Origin: Solobacterium sp. | GTDB lineage: Bacteria > Bacillota_I > Bacilli_A > Erysipelotrichales > Erysipelotrichaceae | DNA: 14,468 nt | Assembly: GCA_017419465.1 (NCBI GenBank) | Contig: JAFOLE010000300.1 | Span: 1-14,468 of the forward strand | Direction of reading: 5' to 3' | Part shown: one piece after another, positions 1 to 8,134 of the stretch | Layout: the number at the start of each line of letters is the position of its first letter | Numbering within the stretch: the stretch's first letter is position 1 | Position numbers and translations under genes: made by a program | The notes under the pieces: model-generated | Database searches by the model: none | What the model was told of the DNA's origin: nothing | Seen by the model: only the letters and a program-made list of their open reading frames with translations

Positions 1-194
1 ACTTCACGGTCCGTGCGGAAGACAACGACAACCCCGAGCAGCGTTGAAAGTTTTAACCGATCTGCGTCATCCGCATAGAAAAGATGACCGCTGCGGATCA
101 GCATGCCCGAACGGATCTTACGTCCTTCTGCGCCGGTCATTCCGCCCAGATCACGTGTATTATTCAGTCCGTTTAACTGGATTTTCTGTGACAT
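1..194 (-). CDS. Tyrosine-protein phosphatase, Y_phosphatase3-like (5' part only)
   Basis: The gene reads leftward from an ATG at 194-192 and leaves the window, so only about 64 N-terminal residues are visible. They read MSQKIQLNGLNNTRDLGG, followed by GRKIRSGMLIRSGHL and a VVVFRTDREV stretch. This order (N-x-RDLGG, G-x-I-R-x-G-x-L-x-RS, hydrophobic strand, then R-T-D-x-E) is the N-terminal signature of the bacterial tyrosine/lipid phosphatase family (Y_phosphatase3, PF13350). The catalytic C-x5-R loop should lie outside the window. A perfect AGGAGG (minus strand of 201-206) sits 6-7 bases before the ATG and fixes the start. The gene is divergent from the MATE gene, with 70 bases between the start codons. 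The family call rests on the N-terminal motif only. Confidence 0.72.
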   Translation of the reverse strand, partial: MSQKIQLNGLNNTRDLGGMTGAEGRKIRSGMLIRSGHLFYADDADRLKLSTLLGVVVVFRTDRE

Positions 195-200
195 GTGTTT

Positions 201-206
201 CCTCCT
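201..206 (-). promoter_or_regulatory. Strong ribosome binding site of the phosphatase-like gene
   Basis: AGGAGG on the minus strand lies 6-7 bases before the ATG at 194-192. It decides the start of the left-edge gene, which otherwise has no family-wide length to judge by. Confidence 0.7.
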
Positions 207-251
207 GCCCCTGTTTCCGAAAGATCCTGTGCGCAATTCTCAAAACAAGGC

Positions 252-257
252 TATATT
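252..257 (+). promoter_or_regulatory. -10-like hexamer close to the MATE start (possible leaderless start)
   Basis: TATATT lies 7 bases before the ATG at 265. No clear Shine-Dalgarno sequence is present: the nearest purine run, AAGG at 247-250, is 14 bases away. I find no good -35 element 16-18 bases upstream. If this is the real -10 element, transcription would start at or next to the ATG. Confidence 0.35.
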
Positions 258-264
258 AACGTAT

Positions 265-1656
265 ATGAGTATAAAGCATCCGCGCTCTGCGAAGACAGAT
301 TTTGAACATGGTGCGGTCTGGAAAGTCATCCTTGCGCAGTCCCTGCCCCTGATGACGGCGCAGATCGTTCATCTTCTTTACAATATTGTCGACCGTGTTT
401 TCATCGGACATATGCCCGGAAACACCGGCGCCGCAGCGCTGACCGGCATCGGTCTTGCCTTTCCGCTGACCACGATCATCGCCGCATTTACAAATCTCGT
501 TGCGTCCGGCGGTGCACCCCTGTTTGCGATTGCCCGCGGCGCAAAGGAAGAAAAGCGTGCTTCACAGATCCTCAATCAGGCTGCGATGATGTTAACCGTT
601 TCCTCGCTGATTCTGTTTGTCTTCTGTTATCTGTTCCGGCGGCCGATTCTGTTTCTCTTCGGCGCATCCGAAGCCTCCTACCCGTACGCAGACAGCTATC
701 TGAAGATCTATCTGCTTGGTACGACGTTTTCCATAATCTCCACCGGAATGAACAGTTTCATCAATGCGCAGGGCTTTCCCCGGCACGGAATGATCACCGT
801 GCTTGCGGGTGCGGTTGTAAATATCATTCTGGACCCGCTGTTCATCTATGTATTCCATATGGGCGTTGCGGGTGCTGCCCTTGCGACCATCATTGCCCAG
901 GGCGTCTCCTTTGTCTGGGTACTGTACTTTTTCTTCTCGGATCTCACCATGTACCGCATGGAGGCAGATCTCTGGAGGCCGGAAGGATCCTTGATAAAGG
1001 AAATCTGCAGTCTCGGCATTACCGGATTCATCATGCAGGGAACCAACTCCCTGGTTCAGATCGCCTGCAATGTCACCCTGCGTTCCTTCGGCGGAGACCT
1101 GTATGTCGGCGTCATGACCGTCATCAATTCCATCCGGGAAGTCATGTCCCTCCCCTGCAATGCCATTACCCAGGGCGCACAGCCGGTTATCTCCTTCAAC
1201 TATGGCGCGCGGAAATATTCCCGTATCAAGGCATCCGTAAAATTTATGACGCTTGCGGCGATCATCTATACTCTGGCTGCCTGGGCTGTGGTGATCTTCT
1301 TCCCGCAGGCACTGATGCGGATCTTTACCGATGATGCGGCGATGATCTCTGCCGGCACCAGTGCGCTGTTCATTTACTTCTTCGGATTTGTATTCATGAC
1401 CTTCCAGTTTGCCGGCCAGTCTACATTCACCGCGATGCGCTGTGTGCGGCGGGCCGTATTCTTCTCCCTGTTTCGGAAGGTAATCATTGTCGTTCCGCTC
1501 ACCTTCCTTCTGCCGCGGCTTGGCTATGGCGTAAACGGCGTCTATCTGGCAGAACCGATCTCCAATCTGATTGGCGGACTTGCCTGCTTTATCACGATGT
1601 ATTTCACCCTGTACCGGAAACTTCCGGAGGACGGAACCCCGATGGAACAGGTATGA
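265..1656 (+). CDS. MATE family multidrug/small-molecule exporter (MepA-like)
   Basis: A 463-residue integral membrane protein with about twelve hydrophobic segments, the usual MATE length. It should export organic compounds, often cations, using a Na+ or H+ gradient. Family landmarks are LPLMTAQIVHLLYNIVDRVFIG near the N-terminus, GGAPLFAIARGA, FINAQGFPRHGM, GAVVNIILDPLFIYVFHMGVAGAALAT in the middle, and QPVISFNYGA after the half-way point. This pattern fits the MepA/DinF-type MATE proteins of Bacillota. I chose the ATG at 265 because MSIKHPRSAKTDFEHG precedes the first helix, as in relatives; the open frame back to 103 overlaps the divergent phosphatase gene. It is the first gene of a three-gene operon, with the ROK kinase starting 19 bases after its stop. 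That context suggests export of a product of glycoside breakdown, which is an inference. Confidence 0.88.
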   Translation: MSIKHPRSAKTDFEHGAVWKVILAQSLPLMTAQIVHLLYNIVDRVFIGHMPGNTGAAALTGIGLAFPLTTIIAAFTNLVASGGAPLFAIARGAKEEKRASQILNQAAMMLTVSSLILFVFCYLFRRPILFLFGASEASYPYADSYLKIYLLGTTFSIISTGMNSFINAQGFPRHGMITVLAGAVVNIILDPLFIYVFHMGVAGAALATIIAQGVSFVWVLYFFFSDLTMYRMEADLWRPEGSLIKEICSLGITGFIMQGTNSLVQIACNVTLRSFGGDLYVGVMTVINSIREVMSLPCNAITQGAQPVISFNYGARKYSRIKASVKFMTLAAIIYTLAAWAVVIFFPQALMRIFTDDAAMISAGTSALFIYFFGFVFMTFQFAGQSTFTAMRCVRRAVFFSLFRKVIIVVPLTFLLPRLGYGVNGVYLAEPISNLIGGLACFITMYFTLYRKLPEDGTPMEQV

Positions 1657-1675
1657 TGATAAGTGGAGATTATTT

Positions 1676-2563
1676 ATGAACCTGCTTGCATTTGATATCG
1701 GAGGAACCTCCGTTAAATATGGTCTTGTAGATCCGCTTGGCACAGTTACCGGAAGCGGCAGTTTTCCGACACCGCCCTCCCTCGACCAGCTGCTTCGGAA
1801 TATCTGCATGGTCTTTACCGAACTCGGCGCAGACGCTGCCGCGATCAGTTCACCGGGGGCGGTCGACAGTGCCACCGGATTTGTACACGGCGTCAGTGCG
1901 GTCCCCTATCTTCATGGGCCGAATATCCGTGAACTTGTTGCGAATACCCTGCATGCGCCGGTCGAAATCGAAAATGACGCCAACTGTGCTGCACTGGCGG
2001 AACTCGAACTTGGCGAGGCCGCAGATATCAGCGACTGTATCGTCATTGTCATCGGCACCGGTGTCGGCGGAACGGTAATCAAAAACCGGTCCATTCACCG
2101 CGGTGCACATAACAGTGCGGGAGAATTCGGTCTGATCATCACCGACGGCAATCCCGATACCGGAGACCGGCATGTCTGGTCGTATTACTCTACGGTAAAA
2201 ACAATCCGCCACGCTGAGGAAGAAGCCGGTCTTGCGGCAGGAAGTCTCACGGGTGAGAAGCTGTTTTCCGGTGCTTCATCAAACCGGATCTATGCAAAGC
2301 ATGTCGGACGGTTCTATACCGCCGCCGCTATCGGGACCCTTACCCTCCAGCAGATCTATGATCCCGAACGTATTCTGATCGGCGGGGGCATCAGCGCAAG
2401 ACCCGAACTGATTTCACAGATCAACCGCTACATAGACGATGTGATCGGTCCCTATCGAAGCGCCTTTGTAAAACCGGATCTGCGTACCTGCAGATTCCGC
2501 AATCATGCAAATCTCGTCGGCGCCGCCTGCCACTTCCGCAGTCTTCACGGAGAACTCCTGTGA
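1676..2563 (+). CDS. ROK family sugar kinase, probably beta-glucoside kinase
   Basis: A 295-residue ATP-dependent sugar kinase of the ROK family. The N-terminal phosphate loop is DIGGT (residues 7-11). END-ANCAALAE (99-108) supplies the catalytic aspartate D101. GTGVGG (127-132) and AGEFG (148-152) complete the core, and GGGIS lies near 236-240. The zinc site C-x-C-G-x2-G-C usual in ROK kinases is absent after AGEFG; the chain reads LIITDGNPDTGD there. Beta-glucoside kinases (BglK) are ROK members that phosphorylate the 6-OH of disaccharides such as cellobiose. The partner GH1 gene directly downstream supports that role over glucokinase, but the substrate is not proven. The ATG at 1676 has GTGGAG (1663-1668) as ribosome site; the longer frame back to 1571 overlaps the MATE gene and is not needed. 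Confidence 0.85.
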   Translation: MNLLAFDIGGTSVKYGLVDPLGTVTGSGSFPTPPSLDQLLRNICMVFTELGADAAAISSPGAVDSATGFVHGVSAVPYLHGPNIRELVANTLHAPVEIENDANCAALAELELGEAADISDCIVIVIGTGVGGTVIKNRSIHRGAHNSAGEFGLIITDGNPDTGDRHVWSYYSTVKTIRHAEEEAGLAAGSLTGEKLFSGASSNRIYAKHVGRFYTAAAIGTLTLQQIYDPERILIGGGISARPELISQINRYIDDVIGPYRSAFVKPDLRTCRFRNHANLVGAACHFRSLHGELL

Positions 2564-3966
2564 GCGGCCGGCTGACGTTTCCGGACGGCTTTCTCTGGGG
2601 CGCTGCCGCAAGCGGACCGCAGACAGAAGGTTTCTTCAACAAGCCGCATAAAAGCATCATGGATCACTGGTATGATCTGAGGCCGGATGATTTTTTCAAT
2701 CAGGTCGGACCGGATGTCACCTGTGATTTTATGCATCATTACGAGGAAGACTTCGCGTTAATGAAGCAGCTCGGATTCAATTCCTACCGCACGTCCATTC
2801 AATGGACACGGCTGATCCGGGATTTGGAGACCGGAGAGCCGGATCCTGAAGGTGCCGCATTCTACCGGAATGTAATTCAGGCAGCGAAGAAAAACGGCAT
2901 TGAGCTGATCTTCAACCTGCATCACTTTGACCTTCCGGAAGAACTGCTGGAACGTTACGGCGGCTGGACCAGCCGGCATGTGGTTGATCTCTATGTAAAA
3001 TATGCCCGGTCCGCCTTTTCGCTGTTTGGAAATGACGTACATCGCTGGGTCACCTTCAATGAACCGATGGTCATCGCGGAAGCCGGCTATCTTTACGGAT
3101 TCCACTGGCCGAAATACAGTTGCCGCGGAAAAGAGGCCGTTCAGGTGATCTATCATCTGAACCTTGCGTCCGCCCTTGCGATACAGGCATATCGTTCCAT
3201 GAATCTTCCCGGAACTATCGGCATTATCCTGAATCTGACCCCTGCCTATCCCCGTTCCGACAGTCCCGAAGACCTTGCGGCTTCGGCATTTGCGGAAGAC
3301 ATCTGTAACCGGTTTTTCCTGATGCCTGCCGTGCACGGCGTATTTCCGGAACGGCTGATCCGTATTCTGAAACAGGATGGTGTACTGTTTGAGGAATTGC
3401 CGGAAGATGCGGCGATCCTGCGTCAGAACACGGTGGATTTTCTCGGTCTGAATTATTATCACCCGCGCCGGGTAAAGGCACGGGAAACCAGTCTCGATAC
3501 CACGGCGTGGGTTCCCGACCGGTATTTTGAAGACTATGAAATGCCGGATCGGCGCATCAATCCCTACCGGGGATGGGAAATTTATCCGAAGGCTGTCTAT
3601 GATATCGCCATGGCAGTGAAGCAGGAATATCGAAATATTCCCTGGTACCTCTCGGAAAACGGTATGGGAGTTGAGGGAGAAGAACGCTTCATCGATGCCT
3701 CCGGCAGGATTAACGATAATTACCGGATTGCTTTCTATGAGGAACATCTTGAATGGCTTCATCGCGCCATAGAGGAAGGCTCTGCCTGCTTTGGGTTCCA
3801 TGCATGGACCGCGATTGACTGCTGGTCCTGGAACAACGCATTTAAAAACCGCTATGGGTTTGCGGCACTTGATCTATGCACCGGGAAACGGACGGTCAAA
3901 CAGTCCGGTGACTGGTTCAAAACGGTTGCTGAACAGAACGGGTTTATTCCTTCCGAGCCAAAATAA
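2560..3966 (+). CDS. GH1 glycosidase, probable 6-phospho-beta-glucosidase
   Basis: A 468-residue single-domain TIM barrel, the usual size for glycoside hydrolase family 1. FPDGFLWGAAASG opens the barrel. The acid/base glutamate is E168 in TFNEP and the nucleophile is E366 in SENGMG. In the substrate pocket, the glutamate that binds the sugar hydroxyls in plain beta-glucosidases is replaced by S423 (CWSWNNAFKNRYG). S423 and Y432 match two of the three phosphate-binding positions of 6-phospho-glycosidases. The lysine expected seven residues after the serine is an asparagine (N430), with a lysine (K429) one place earlier. The start is GTG at 2560, overlapping the ROK stop by four bases (GTGA), with GGAGAA at 2549-2554. 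The kinase-then-hydrolase order fits cleavage of phosphorylated beta-glucosides in the cytoplasm. Plain beta-glucosidase remains possible. Confidence 0.87.
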   Translation: MSGRLTFPDGFLWGAAASGPQTEGFFNKPHKSIMDHWYDLRPDDFFNQVGPDVTCDFMHHYEEDFALMKQLGFNSYRTSIQWTRLIRDLETGEPDPEGAAFYRNVIQAAKKNGIELIFNLHHFDLPEELLERYGGWTSRHVVDLYVKYARSAFSLFGNDVHRWVTFNEPMVIAEAGYLYGFHWPKYSCRGKEAVQVIYHLNLASALAIQAYRSMNLPGTIGIILNLTPAYPRSDSPEDLAASAFAEDICNRFFLMPAVHGVFPERLIRILKQDGVLFEELPEDAAILRQNTVDFLGLNYYHPRRVKARETSLDTTAWVPDRYFEDYEMPDRRINPYRGWEIYPKAVYDIAMAVKQEYRNIPWYLSENGMGVEGEERFIDASGRINDNYRIAFYEEHLEWLHRAIEEGSACFGFHAWTAIDCWSWNNAFKNRYGFAALDLCTGKRTVKQSGDWFKTVAEQNGFIPSEPK

Positions 3967-3975
3967 CAGAACAAA

Positions 3976-4010
3976 AAATCCAGACCGCCGATGGGGACCG
4001 GTCTGGATTT
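3976..4010. terminator. Bidirectional intrinsic terminator between the GH1 and flavoprotein genes
   Basis: A perfect 12-bp inverted repeat: AAATCCAGACCG at 3976-3987 pairs with CGGTCTGGATTT at 3999-4010 around an 11-base loop. T-rich sequence follows on the plus strand, and the A-run at 3973-3978 gives a T-run on the minus strand. It sits between two convergent genes (stops at 3966 and 4032) and can serve both. Confidence 0.85.
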
Positions 4011-4031
4011 TCATTTGGTTTTTAAGGTTAT

Positions 4032-4652
4032 TCAGCGGATGAAGTTGGTCCGGATCGGTGCTTCGTATTCCGGCTCTTTGACACCGGCAGCTCTGCCTGC
4101 CTCAATGCATTTGAGAAGCCATGCCATATTCTCACCGAGCGTACGCATGGTCTGCAGACCTTCGAGGTCTTCCATCGCCTGCTCTTTTGTATTGCCGTGA
4201 ATCTGGTTCCAGTACTGGGAGGTCACGACAGGCATGTTGTTGATTTCAAAATACTTGTTCAGACGCTCAAAGCTTGCGGTTGCGCCTCCCCTGCGGCAGG
4301 AAACAACTGCAGCACCCGGCTTTTTGATCAGTTTATCGCCCGCACTGTAGAACAGCCGGTCCAGGAATGCGGTAATCTGCGAACACGGTCCGCCGTAATA
4401 GACCGGGCATCCGACAATCAGACCGTCAATTGTATCTGCGGCAGATGCGACCTGATTTACCACGTCGTCAAAGACACAGTGTCCGAGCTTTCCGCATTTA
4501 TTGCATGCGATACAGCCCTGTACTGCCTTCACGCCAAGCCAGAGAATCTCTGTTTCGATTCCGTTTTTGTTCAGTGTTTTTGCGCACTCCTCCAATGCAA
4601 GATTTGTGCATCCGTCCTGATGCGGACTTCCGTTAACCAGCAATACTTTCAT
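4032..4652 (-). CDS. Iron-sulfur flavoprotein / NADPH-dependent FMN reductase family
   Basis: A flavodoxin-fold protein of about 206 residues. The N-terminus MKVLLVNGSPHQDGCTNLAL carries the FMN phosphate loop. Counting from the upstream ATG, cysteines C48, C51, C54 and C60 form C-x2-C-x2-C-x5-C, the compact motif that binds a [4Fe-4S] cluster in iron-sulfur flavoproteins (Isf). DGLIVGCPVYYGG is the second FMN-contacting segment. The likely role is electron transfer or reduction of a small molecule in the cytoplasm; the substrate is unknown. Two adjacent ATGs exist (4655 and 4652). AAGGAG (4659-4664) is only 3 bases from the first and 6 from the second, so I prefer 4652. The start lies inside the end of the sensor-phosphatase gene (20-base overlap), which implies cotranscription and translational coupling. 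Confidence 0.85.
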   Translation of the reverse strand: MKVLLVNGSPHQDGCTNLALEECAKTLNKNGIETEILWLGVKAVQGCIACNKCGKLGHCVFDDVVNQVASAADTIDGLIVGCPVYYGGPCSQITAFLDRLFYSAGDKLIKKPGAAVVSCRRGGATASFERLNKYFEINNMPVVTSQYWNQIHGNTKEQAMEDLEGLQTMRTLGENMAWLLKCIEAGRAAGVKEPEYEAPIRTNFIR

Positions 4653-7600
4653 CATTGTCTCCTTCGCTGTTTAAAACTGAGGTGCCTCGGTATTCCAGAC
4701 ACAGCATGGTCAGATCATCAAACTGTTCCGCATCCTTTACGAAGCGGTCGACCGAACTGCGGACTTCCTCAAGAATCTGTTTCGGTGCAGCATCCGCATT
4801 CTTATTCAGTGTTTCCAGCATGCGGTCGGTTCCGAACATGTTGTCCTGTGCGTCGGTCGCCTCCGGAACACCGTCGGTGTACAGGAAGAGTTTGTCTCCC
4901 GGTTCAAGCTGAATTTCATATTCGGTGTATTTCGACTGTTTCATTCCGCCGACCACAAATCCATGTTTGTCTTTCAGCAGTCTGAATACGCCGTTTTTCA
5001 TGATGGCCGGATACTCATGACCTGCGTTTGCGGCTGTGATTTTTCCAGTGCTTACTTCCAGAATACCGACCCAGATCGTTACAAACATATCCACCTGGTT
5101 ATTCGAGCAGAGCGCTTCATTTGTCCGGGTCAGGATTTCCGCCGCGCTGCATCCAAGCATCGCAGTGCTCTGCAGGATGGCCTTGGAAGTCATCATGAAG
5201 AGTGAGGCCGGAATGCCCTTTCCGCTGACGTCCGCCATTACAAGTCCGAGATGATCATGATCGATCAGGAAGAAATCATAGAAGTCGCCCCCCACTTCCC
5301 TTGCGGGGGTCATGGTCGCGTAAATATCAAACTCTCTGCGCTGCGGGAACGGCGGGAACACATGCGGGAGAATACTTTCCTGAATCTGTCCGGCGGTCTT
5401 CAGCTCGGTATTGAGCCGCTCTTTCCGCACATCCTCACGATGTTTCTGTTCCAGCTTATCCGTTTTCCGTTTGATATACAGCCGGATCAGCAGTGCAAGC
5501 AGACCGGCTGACGCAGCCGCAATCAGCACATAGAACCAGGTTTCTTCGTACAGCGCTTTTTCCTTGATGATCGTGACTGAGATCCGCTTTCCGGTATGTC
5601 CCTGGGAATCTTTCAGTTTGATCACAAACCGGTATGTACCGCCCGGCAGATTCGTATAGTCCACCGGCCCAAGATCACTGCGGAGCACGCTTGTGTCTTC
5701 CGAATCAAAACCATCCAGACGATACATGACGGTCGGATTCGTCAGAGAGAAGTTGAAGATATAACTGTACACCGTCAGTTTGTGTACATCCGACGACAGA
5801 TGGAAATCGCCGTTGGCATCCGGATACAGACGCTCTCCGTCCGCATCTACAAACGGAACGCTGACTCTCAGATCAAACACGTTTTCGAGCGGCGTTTCCA
5901 CATTCACTTTCGCCACACCGCTGTTGCCCGCAATGTAGAGATCTCCGTTTTCATCGAGATAACTGTAGGAATTCGCCGTTGTGATGCATGGCAGCCCGTT
6001 GTCCATGCTGTAATGGACCGGGGTGATTTCTTCATTTGCCAGAAGTTCATCCGTCGGCACAACGTAAATGCCGTTACTGCTGAGGATCCACATTTCTTCC
6101 TTGCTGTTTTCGTACAGGTCGAAATTGTTGGAATACGGGAACTTCCGGATCGTTGTCACCTGATAATCCTCAGTCATGTATGCAAGCGAGTTGCTGGTGA
6201 CAATCCAGTACAGCTTCCGGGCCGGATCCCACTTGATGCGCAGAATGATTCCGGATGAAAGTCCGTCCTGTGTACTGAGACAGCGGGTGCCCTTCTCATT
6301 GATGATATAGATTCCGCCGCCGTCACTGCCGAGTATGAGATCGCCGTTTACCCCTTCCGCTACGGTAAGGGTCTCGGGATTGACGATTCCGTCATACGCG
6401 CTGTAGGACGCAGTGACCTTGCCGTCGCGGATTACATTGACGCCGCCGGTCGCCGCCACAAGGATCGATCCGTCAGACATTTCCTTTACCGTCCGGAGAT
6501 GATTGGAAATCAGTCCGTCCTCTTCCCGGAATATGGTCACATTTCCATGGTCATAACAGACAAGACCTACCGCCCGCCAGGTAGAGATCCAGAGGCGGTC
6601 CTTGCTGTCTTTGATGATCGACCGGATCCGGCAGCCATCCAGGTATGCCGCAAGATTCTCATCAATTTCAACTGACGTTCCATCCGCATATGCCGCCTGG
6701 TCAACCGGAATCTTCGGGAGAAGATCATCCTTGCCTGCCGCAAGCAGTCCGGTGTCCGTGCCGATATAAAGGTTGCCGTCAAGCATGCAGGTGGAGTTTA
6801 CAACCTGTTCGGGAATTCCGAACCGTTCAAACAGATTGGCAAACTGATTCGGTACGAGTTTCATGACACCTTGACGGGTCGAGGTAAACCAGAGATTTCC
6901 CTCATAGTCTGCCATTACACTGCCGACCGAATTGTTGAGCGGCAGATCCCCGAGAAAATGGAACGTTCCGTTGTCCAGAAGACCGATGCCGTTTCGTCCG
7001 GTGATCCAGATCCGTCCGCCGATCTTTTCAATATCCATAACGCCGAATAACGGAGAAATATCAATCGAATCCGTAATGGTAATCGTTTCGCCGATACTTC
7101 CTTTGTAGAAGGTTGATTCATCGGTTCCGAAATACATCACGCCCGGATCATCCGGATCCGGCAGAAGATAAAGCACGCCTTCGATGTCATAGTCATCCTT
7201 GCTGAAGTAACGCACGACCGAGTTCTTTTCCAGAACGAAAATATCATCTTCGCTGCTGACGCCGTAAATCATGCCGTCATTTCCCACGCGGAGAACATCC
7301 ACATACATTCCCTGGATCCGCGGATCCTCAACAGGTGTGATCTGCAGATCTTCGTCAATCAGGTACACGCCGCTTGTCGTGCTCACATAGATGACGCCGT
7401 CATCATCTTCTGTGATCATACTGATGTTCAGGGAGGTCAGACCGTCCTCCTCTTTCCACATCCGGGTTCTGCCCTTTTCGATCATCGCCACTCCGCTGTC
7501 ATTGGTGCCTACCCAGAGACGATCCTTTGAGTCAACGAACAGGCTGCCGACATTCGCAATACCGGTTGTGGAATCCATTCGTTCAAATGTATTGCCGTCA

Positions 7601-7887
7601 TACCGTACAAGACCGCTGTAACTGCCGATCCAGATAAAGCCGTCGCTTGTCTCTGCAATCTCGTTGGCTTCCGAAGTCGGAAGACCGTTCCGGTTATTGT
7701 AGATCACCGCAGAGTATCGTTCACTGTCCCCGATCGGATCCAGAACATTTCCTTCTCCATCTGCGGAAAGCGTATAGAAAAAAGGCACAGCCACTTCTTC
7801 CGGTTCTGCCATGGCATGGGTTGAAATATCTGATGTAAACAGACTGCCTAAAAGCAGTACTGCCGCAATCCCTGTTTTCATAGTCAT
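4633..7887 (-). CDS. Propeller / Y_Y_Y / transmembrane SpoIIE-type PP2C sensor phosphatase
   Basis: A 1,084-residue one-protein signalling receptor. Residues 1-27 look like a signal peptide. Residues 60 to about 660 hold repeated propeller units of the two-component-regulator type (IWIGSYSGLVRYDG, LWVGTNDSGVAMI, LWFTSTRQGVMKL, LWISTW). A Y_Y_Y-like beta domain follows (about 695-770, MYRLDGFDSED, LPGGTYRF), then one membrane helix (about 784-803) and a charged coiled-coil linker (805-835). The C-terminus (850-1067) is a PP2C/SpoIIE serine phosphatase with its metal-site motifs intact: GGDFYD (866-871), ADVSGKG (885-891), NAGH (954-957), YTDG (1003-1006), FDDLT (1056-1060). It should sense an external ligand and dephosphorylate a cytoplasmic protein, classically an anti-sigma-factor antagonist; none is encoded here. 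An in-frame TAA directly precedes the ATG at 7887, so the start is 7887 or 7881. No ribosome site is visible. Confidence 0.9.
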   Translation of the reverse strand: MTMKTGIAAVLLLGSLFTSDISTHAMAEPEEVAVPFFYTLSADGEGNVLDPIGDSERYSAVIYNNRNGLPTSEANEIAETSDGFIWIGSYSGLVRYDGNTFERMDSTTGIANVGSLFVDSKDRLWVGTNDSGVAMIEKGRTRMWKEEDGLTSLNISMITEDDDGVIYVSTTSGVYLIDEDLQITPVEDPRIQGMYVDVLRVGNDGMIYGVSSEDDIFVLEKNSVVRYFSKDDYDIEGVLYLLPDPDDPGVMYFGTDESTFYKGSIGETITITDSIDISPLFGVMDIEKIGGRIWITGRNGIGLLDNGTFHFLGDLPLNNSVGSVMADYEGNLWFTSTRQGVMKLVPNQFANLFERFGIPEQVVNSTCMLDGNLYIGTDTGLLAAGKDDLLPKIPVDQAAYADGTSVEIDENLAAYLDGCRIRSIIKDSKDRLWISTWRAVGLVCYDHGNVTIFREEDGLISNHLRTVKEMSDGSILVAATGGVNVIRDGKVTASYSAYDGIVNPETLTVAEGVNGDLILGSDGGGIYIINEKGTRCLSTQDGLSSGIILRIKWDPARKLYWIVTSNSLAYMTEDYQVTTIRKFPYSNNFDLYENSKEEMWILSSNGIYVVPTDELLANEEITPVHYSMDNGLPCITTANSYSYLDENGDLYIAGNSGVAKVNVETPLENVFDLRVSVPFVDADGERLYPDANGDFHLSSDVHKLTVYSYIFNFSLTNPTVMYRLDGFDSEDTSVLRSDLGPVDYTNLPGGTYRFVIKLKDSQGHTGKRISVTIIKEKALYEETWFYVLIAAASAGLLALLIRLYIKRKTDKLEQKHREDVRKERLNTELKTAGQIQESILPHVFPPFPQRREFDIYATMTPAREVGGDFYDFFLIDHDHLGLVMADVSGKGIPASLFMMTSKAILQSTAMLGCSAAEILTRTNEALCSNNQVDMFVTIWVGILEVSTGKITAANAGHEYPAIMKNGVFRLLKDKHGFVVGGMKQSKYTEYEIQLEPGDKLFLYTDGVPEATDAQDNMFGTDRMLETLNKNADAAPKQILEEVRSSVDRFVKDAEQFDDLTMLCLEYRGTSVLNSEGDNDESIAG

Positions 7888-7889
7888 TT

Positions 7890-7895
7890 ATAATA
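7890..7895 (-). promoter_or_regulatory. -10-like hexamer at the sensor-phosphatase start
   Basis: TATTAT on the minus strand lies 8 bases before the ATG at 7881 and 2 bases before the ATG at 7887. It sits in an almost pure A/T run (about 7886-7911). There is no Shine-Dalgarno sequence for either ATG. This fits a leaderless or near-leaderless mRNA starting at 7881, but it could also be chance in AT-rich sequence. Confidence 0.3.
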
Positions 7896-8134
7896 TATTA
7901 AATATTTTAAAGCAGATACTCCGGAATCCAAAGGAAATGATCACTTATTTTGCATACAGGTATCGCCGAAGATAAACGCCGTATCTGCCTGGATCAGGTG
8001 CTCCTATCATATACTCCGATATTCCGCATGTTTTTCTCTGCGCATTCTTTCTGCCTGCCGGAACTGTCACAACAGGAATATCTCCGCCTTTTTTCCGGAA
8101 TACAGGGTATGATGAAGTTGAGGAAATTAACTAT

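Noticed and set aside
592..1875. A 427-codon open frame on the minus strand opposite the MATE gene.
   Set aside because: Its residues are low in hydrophobic order and show no family motif, while the plus strand encodes a clear membrane protein. It is a codon-use shadow.
2758..3801. A 347-codon minus-strand frame opposite the GH1 gene.
   Set aside because: It has no recognisable motif and lies opposite an intact GH1 catalytic domain, so it is a shadow.
4197..4985. A 262-codon plus-strand frame across the flavoprotein and phosphatase genes.
   Set aside because: It is rich in Cys, His and Arg with no domain, and both minus-strand genes here have intact motifs.
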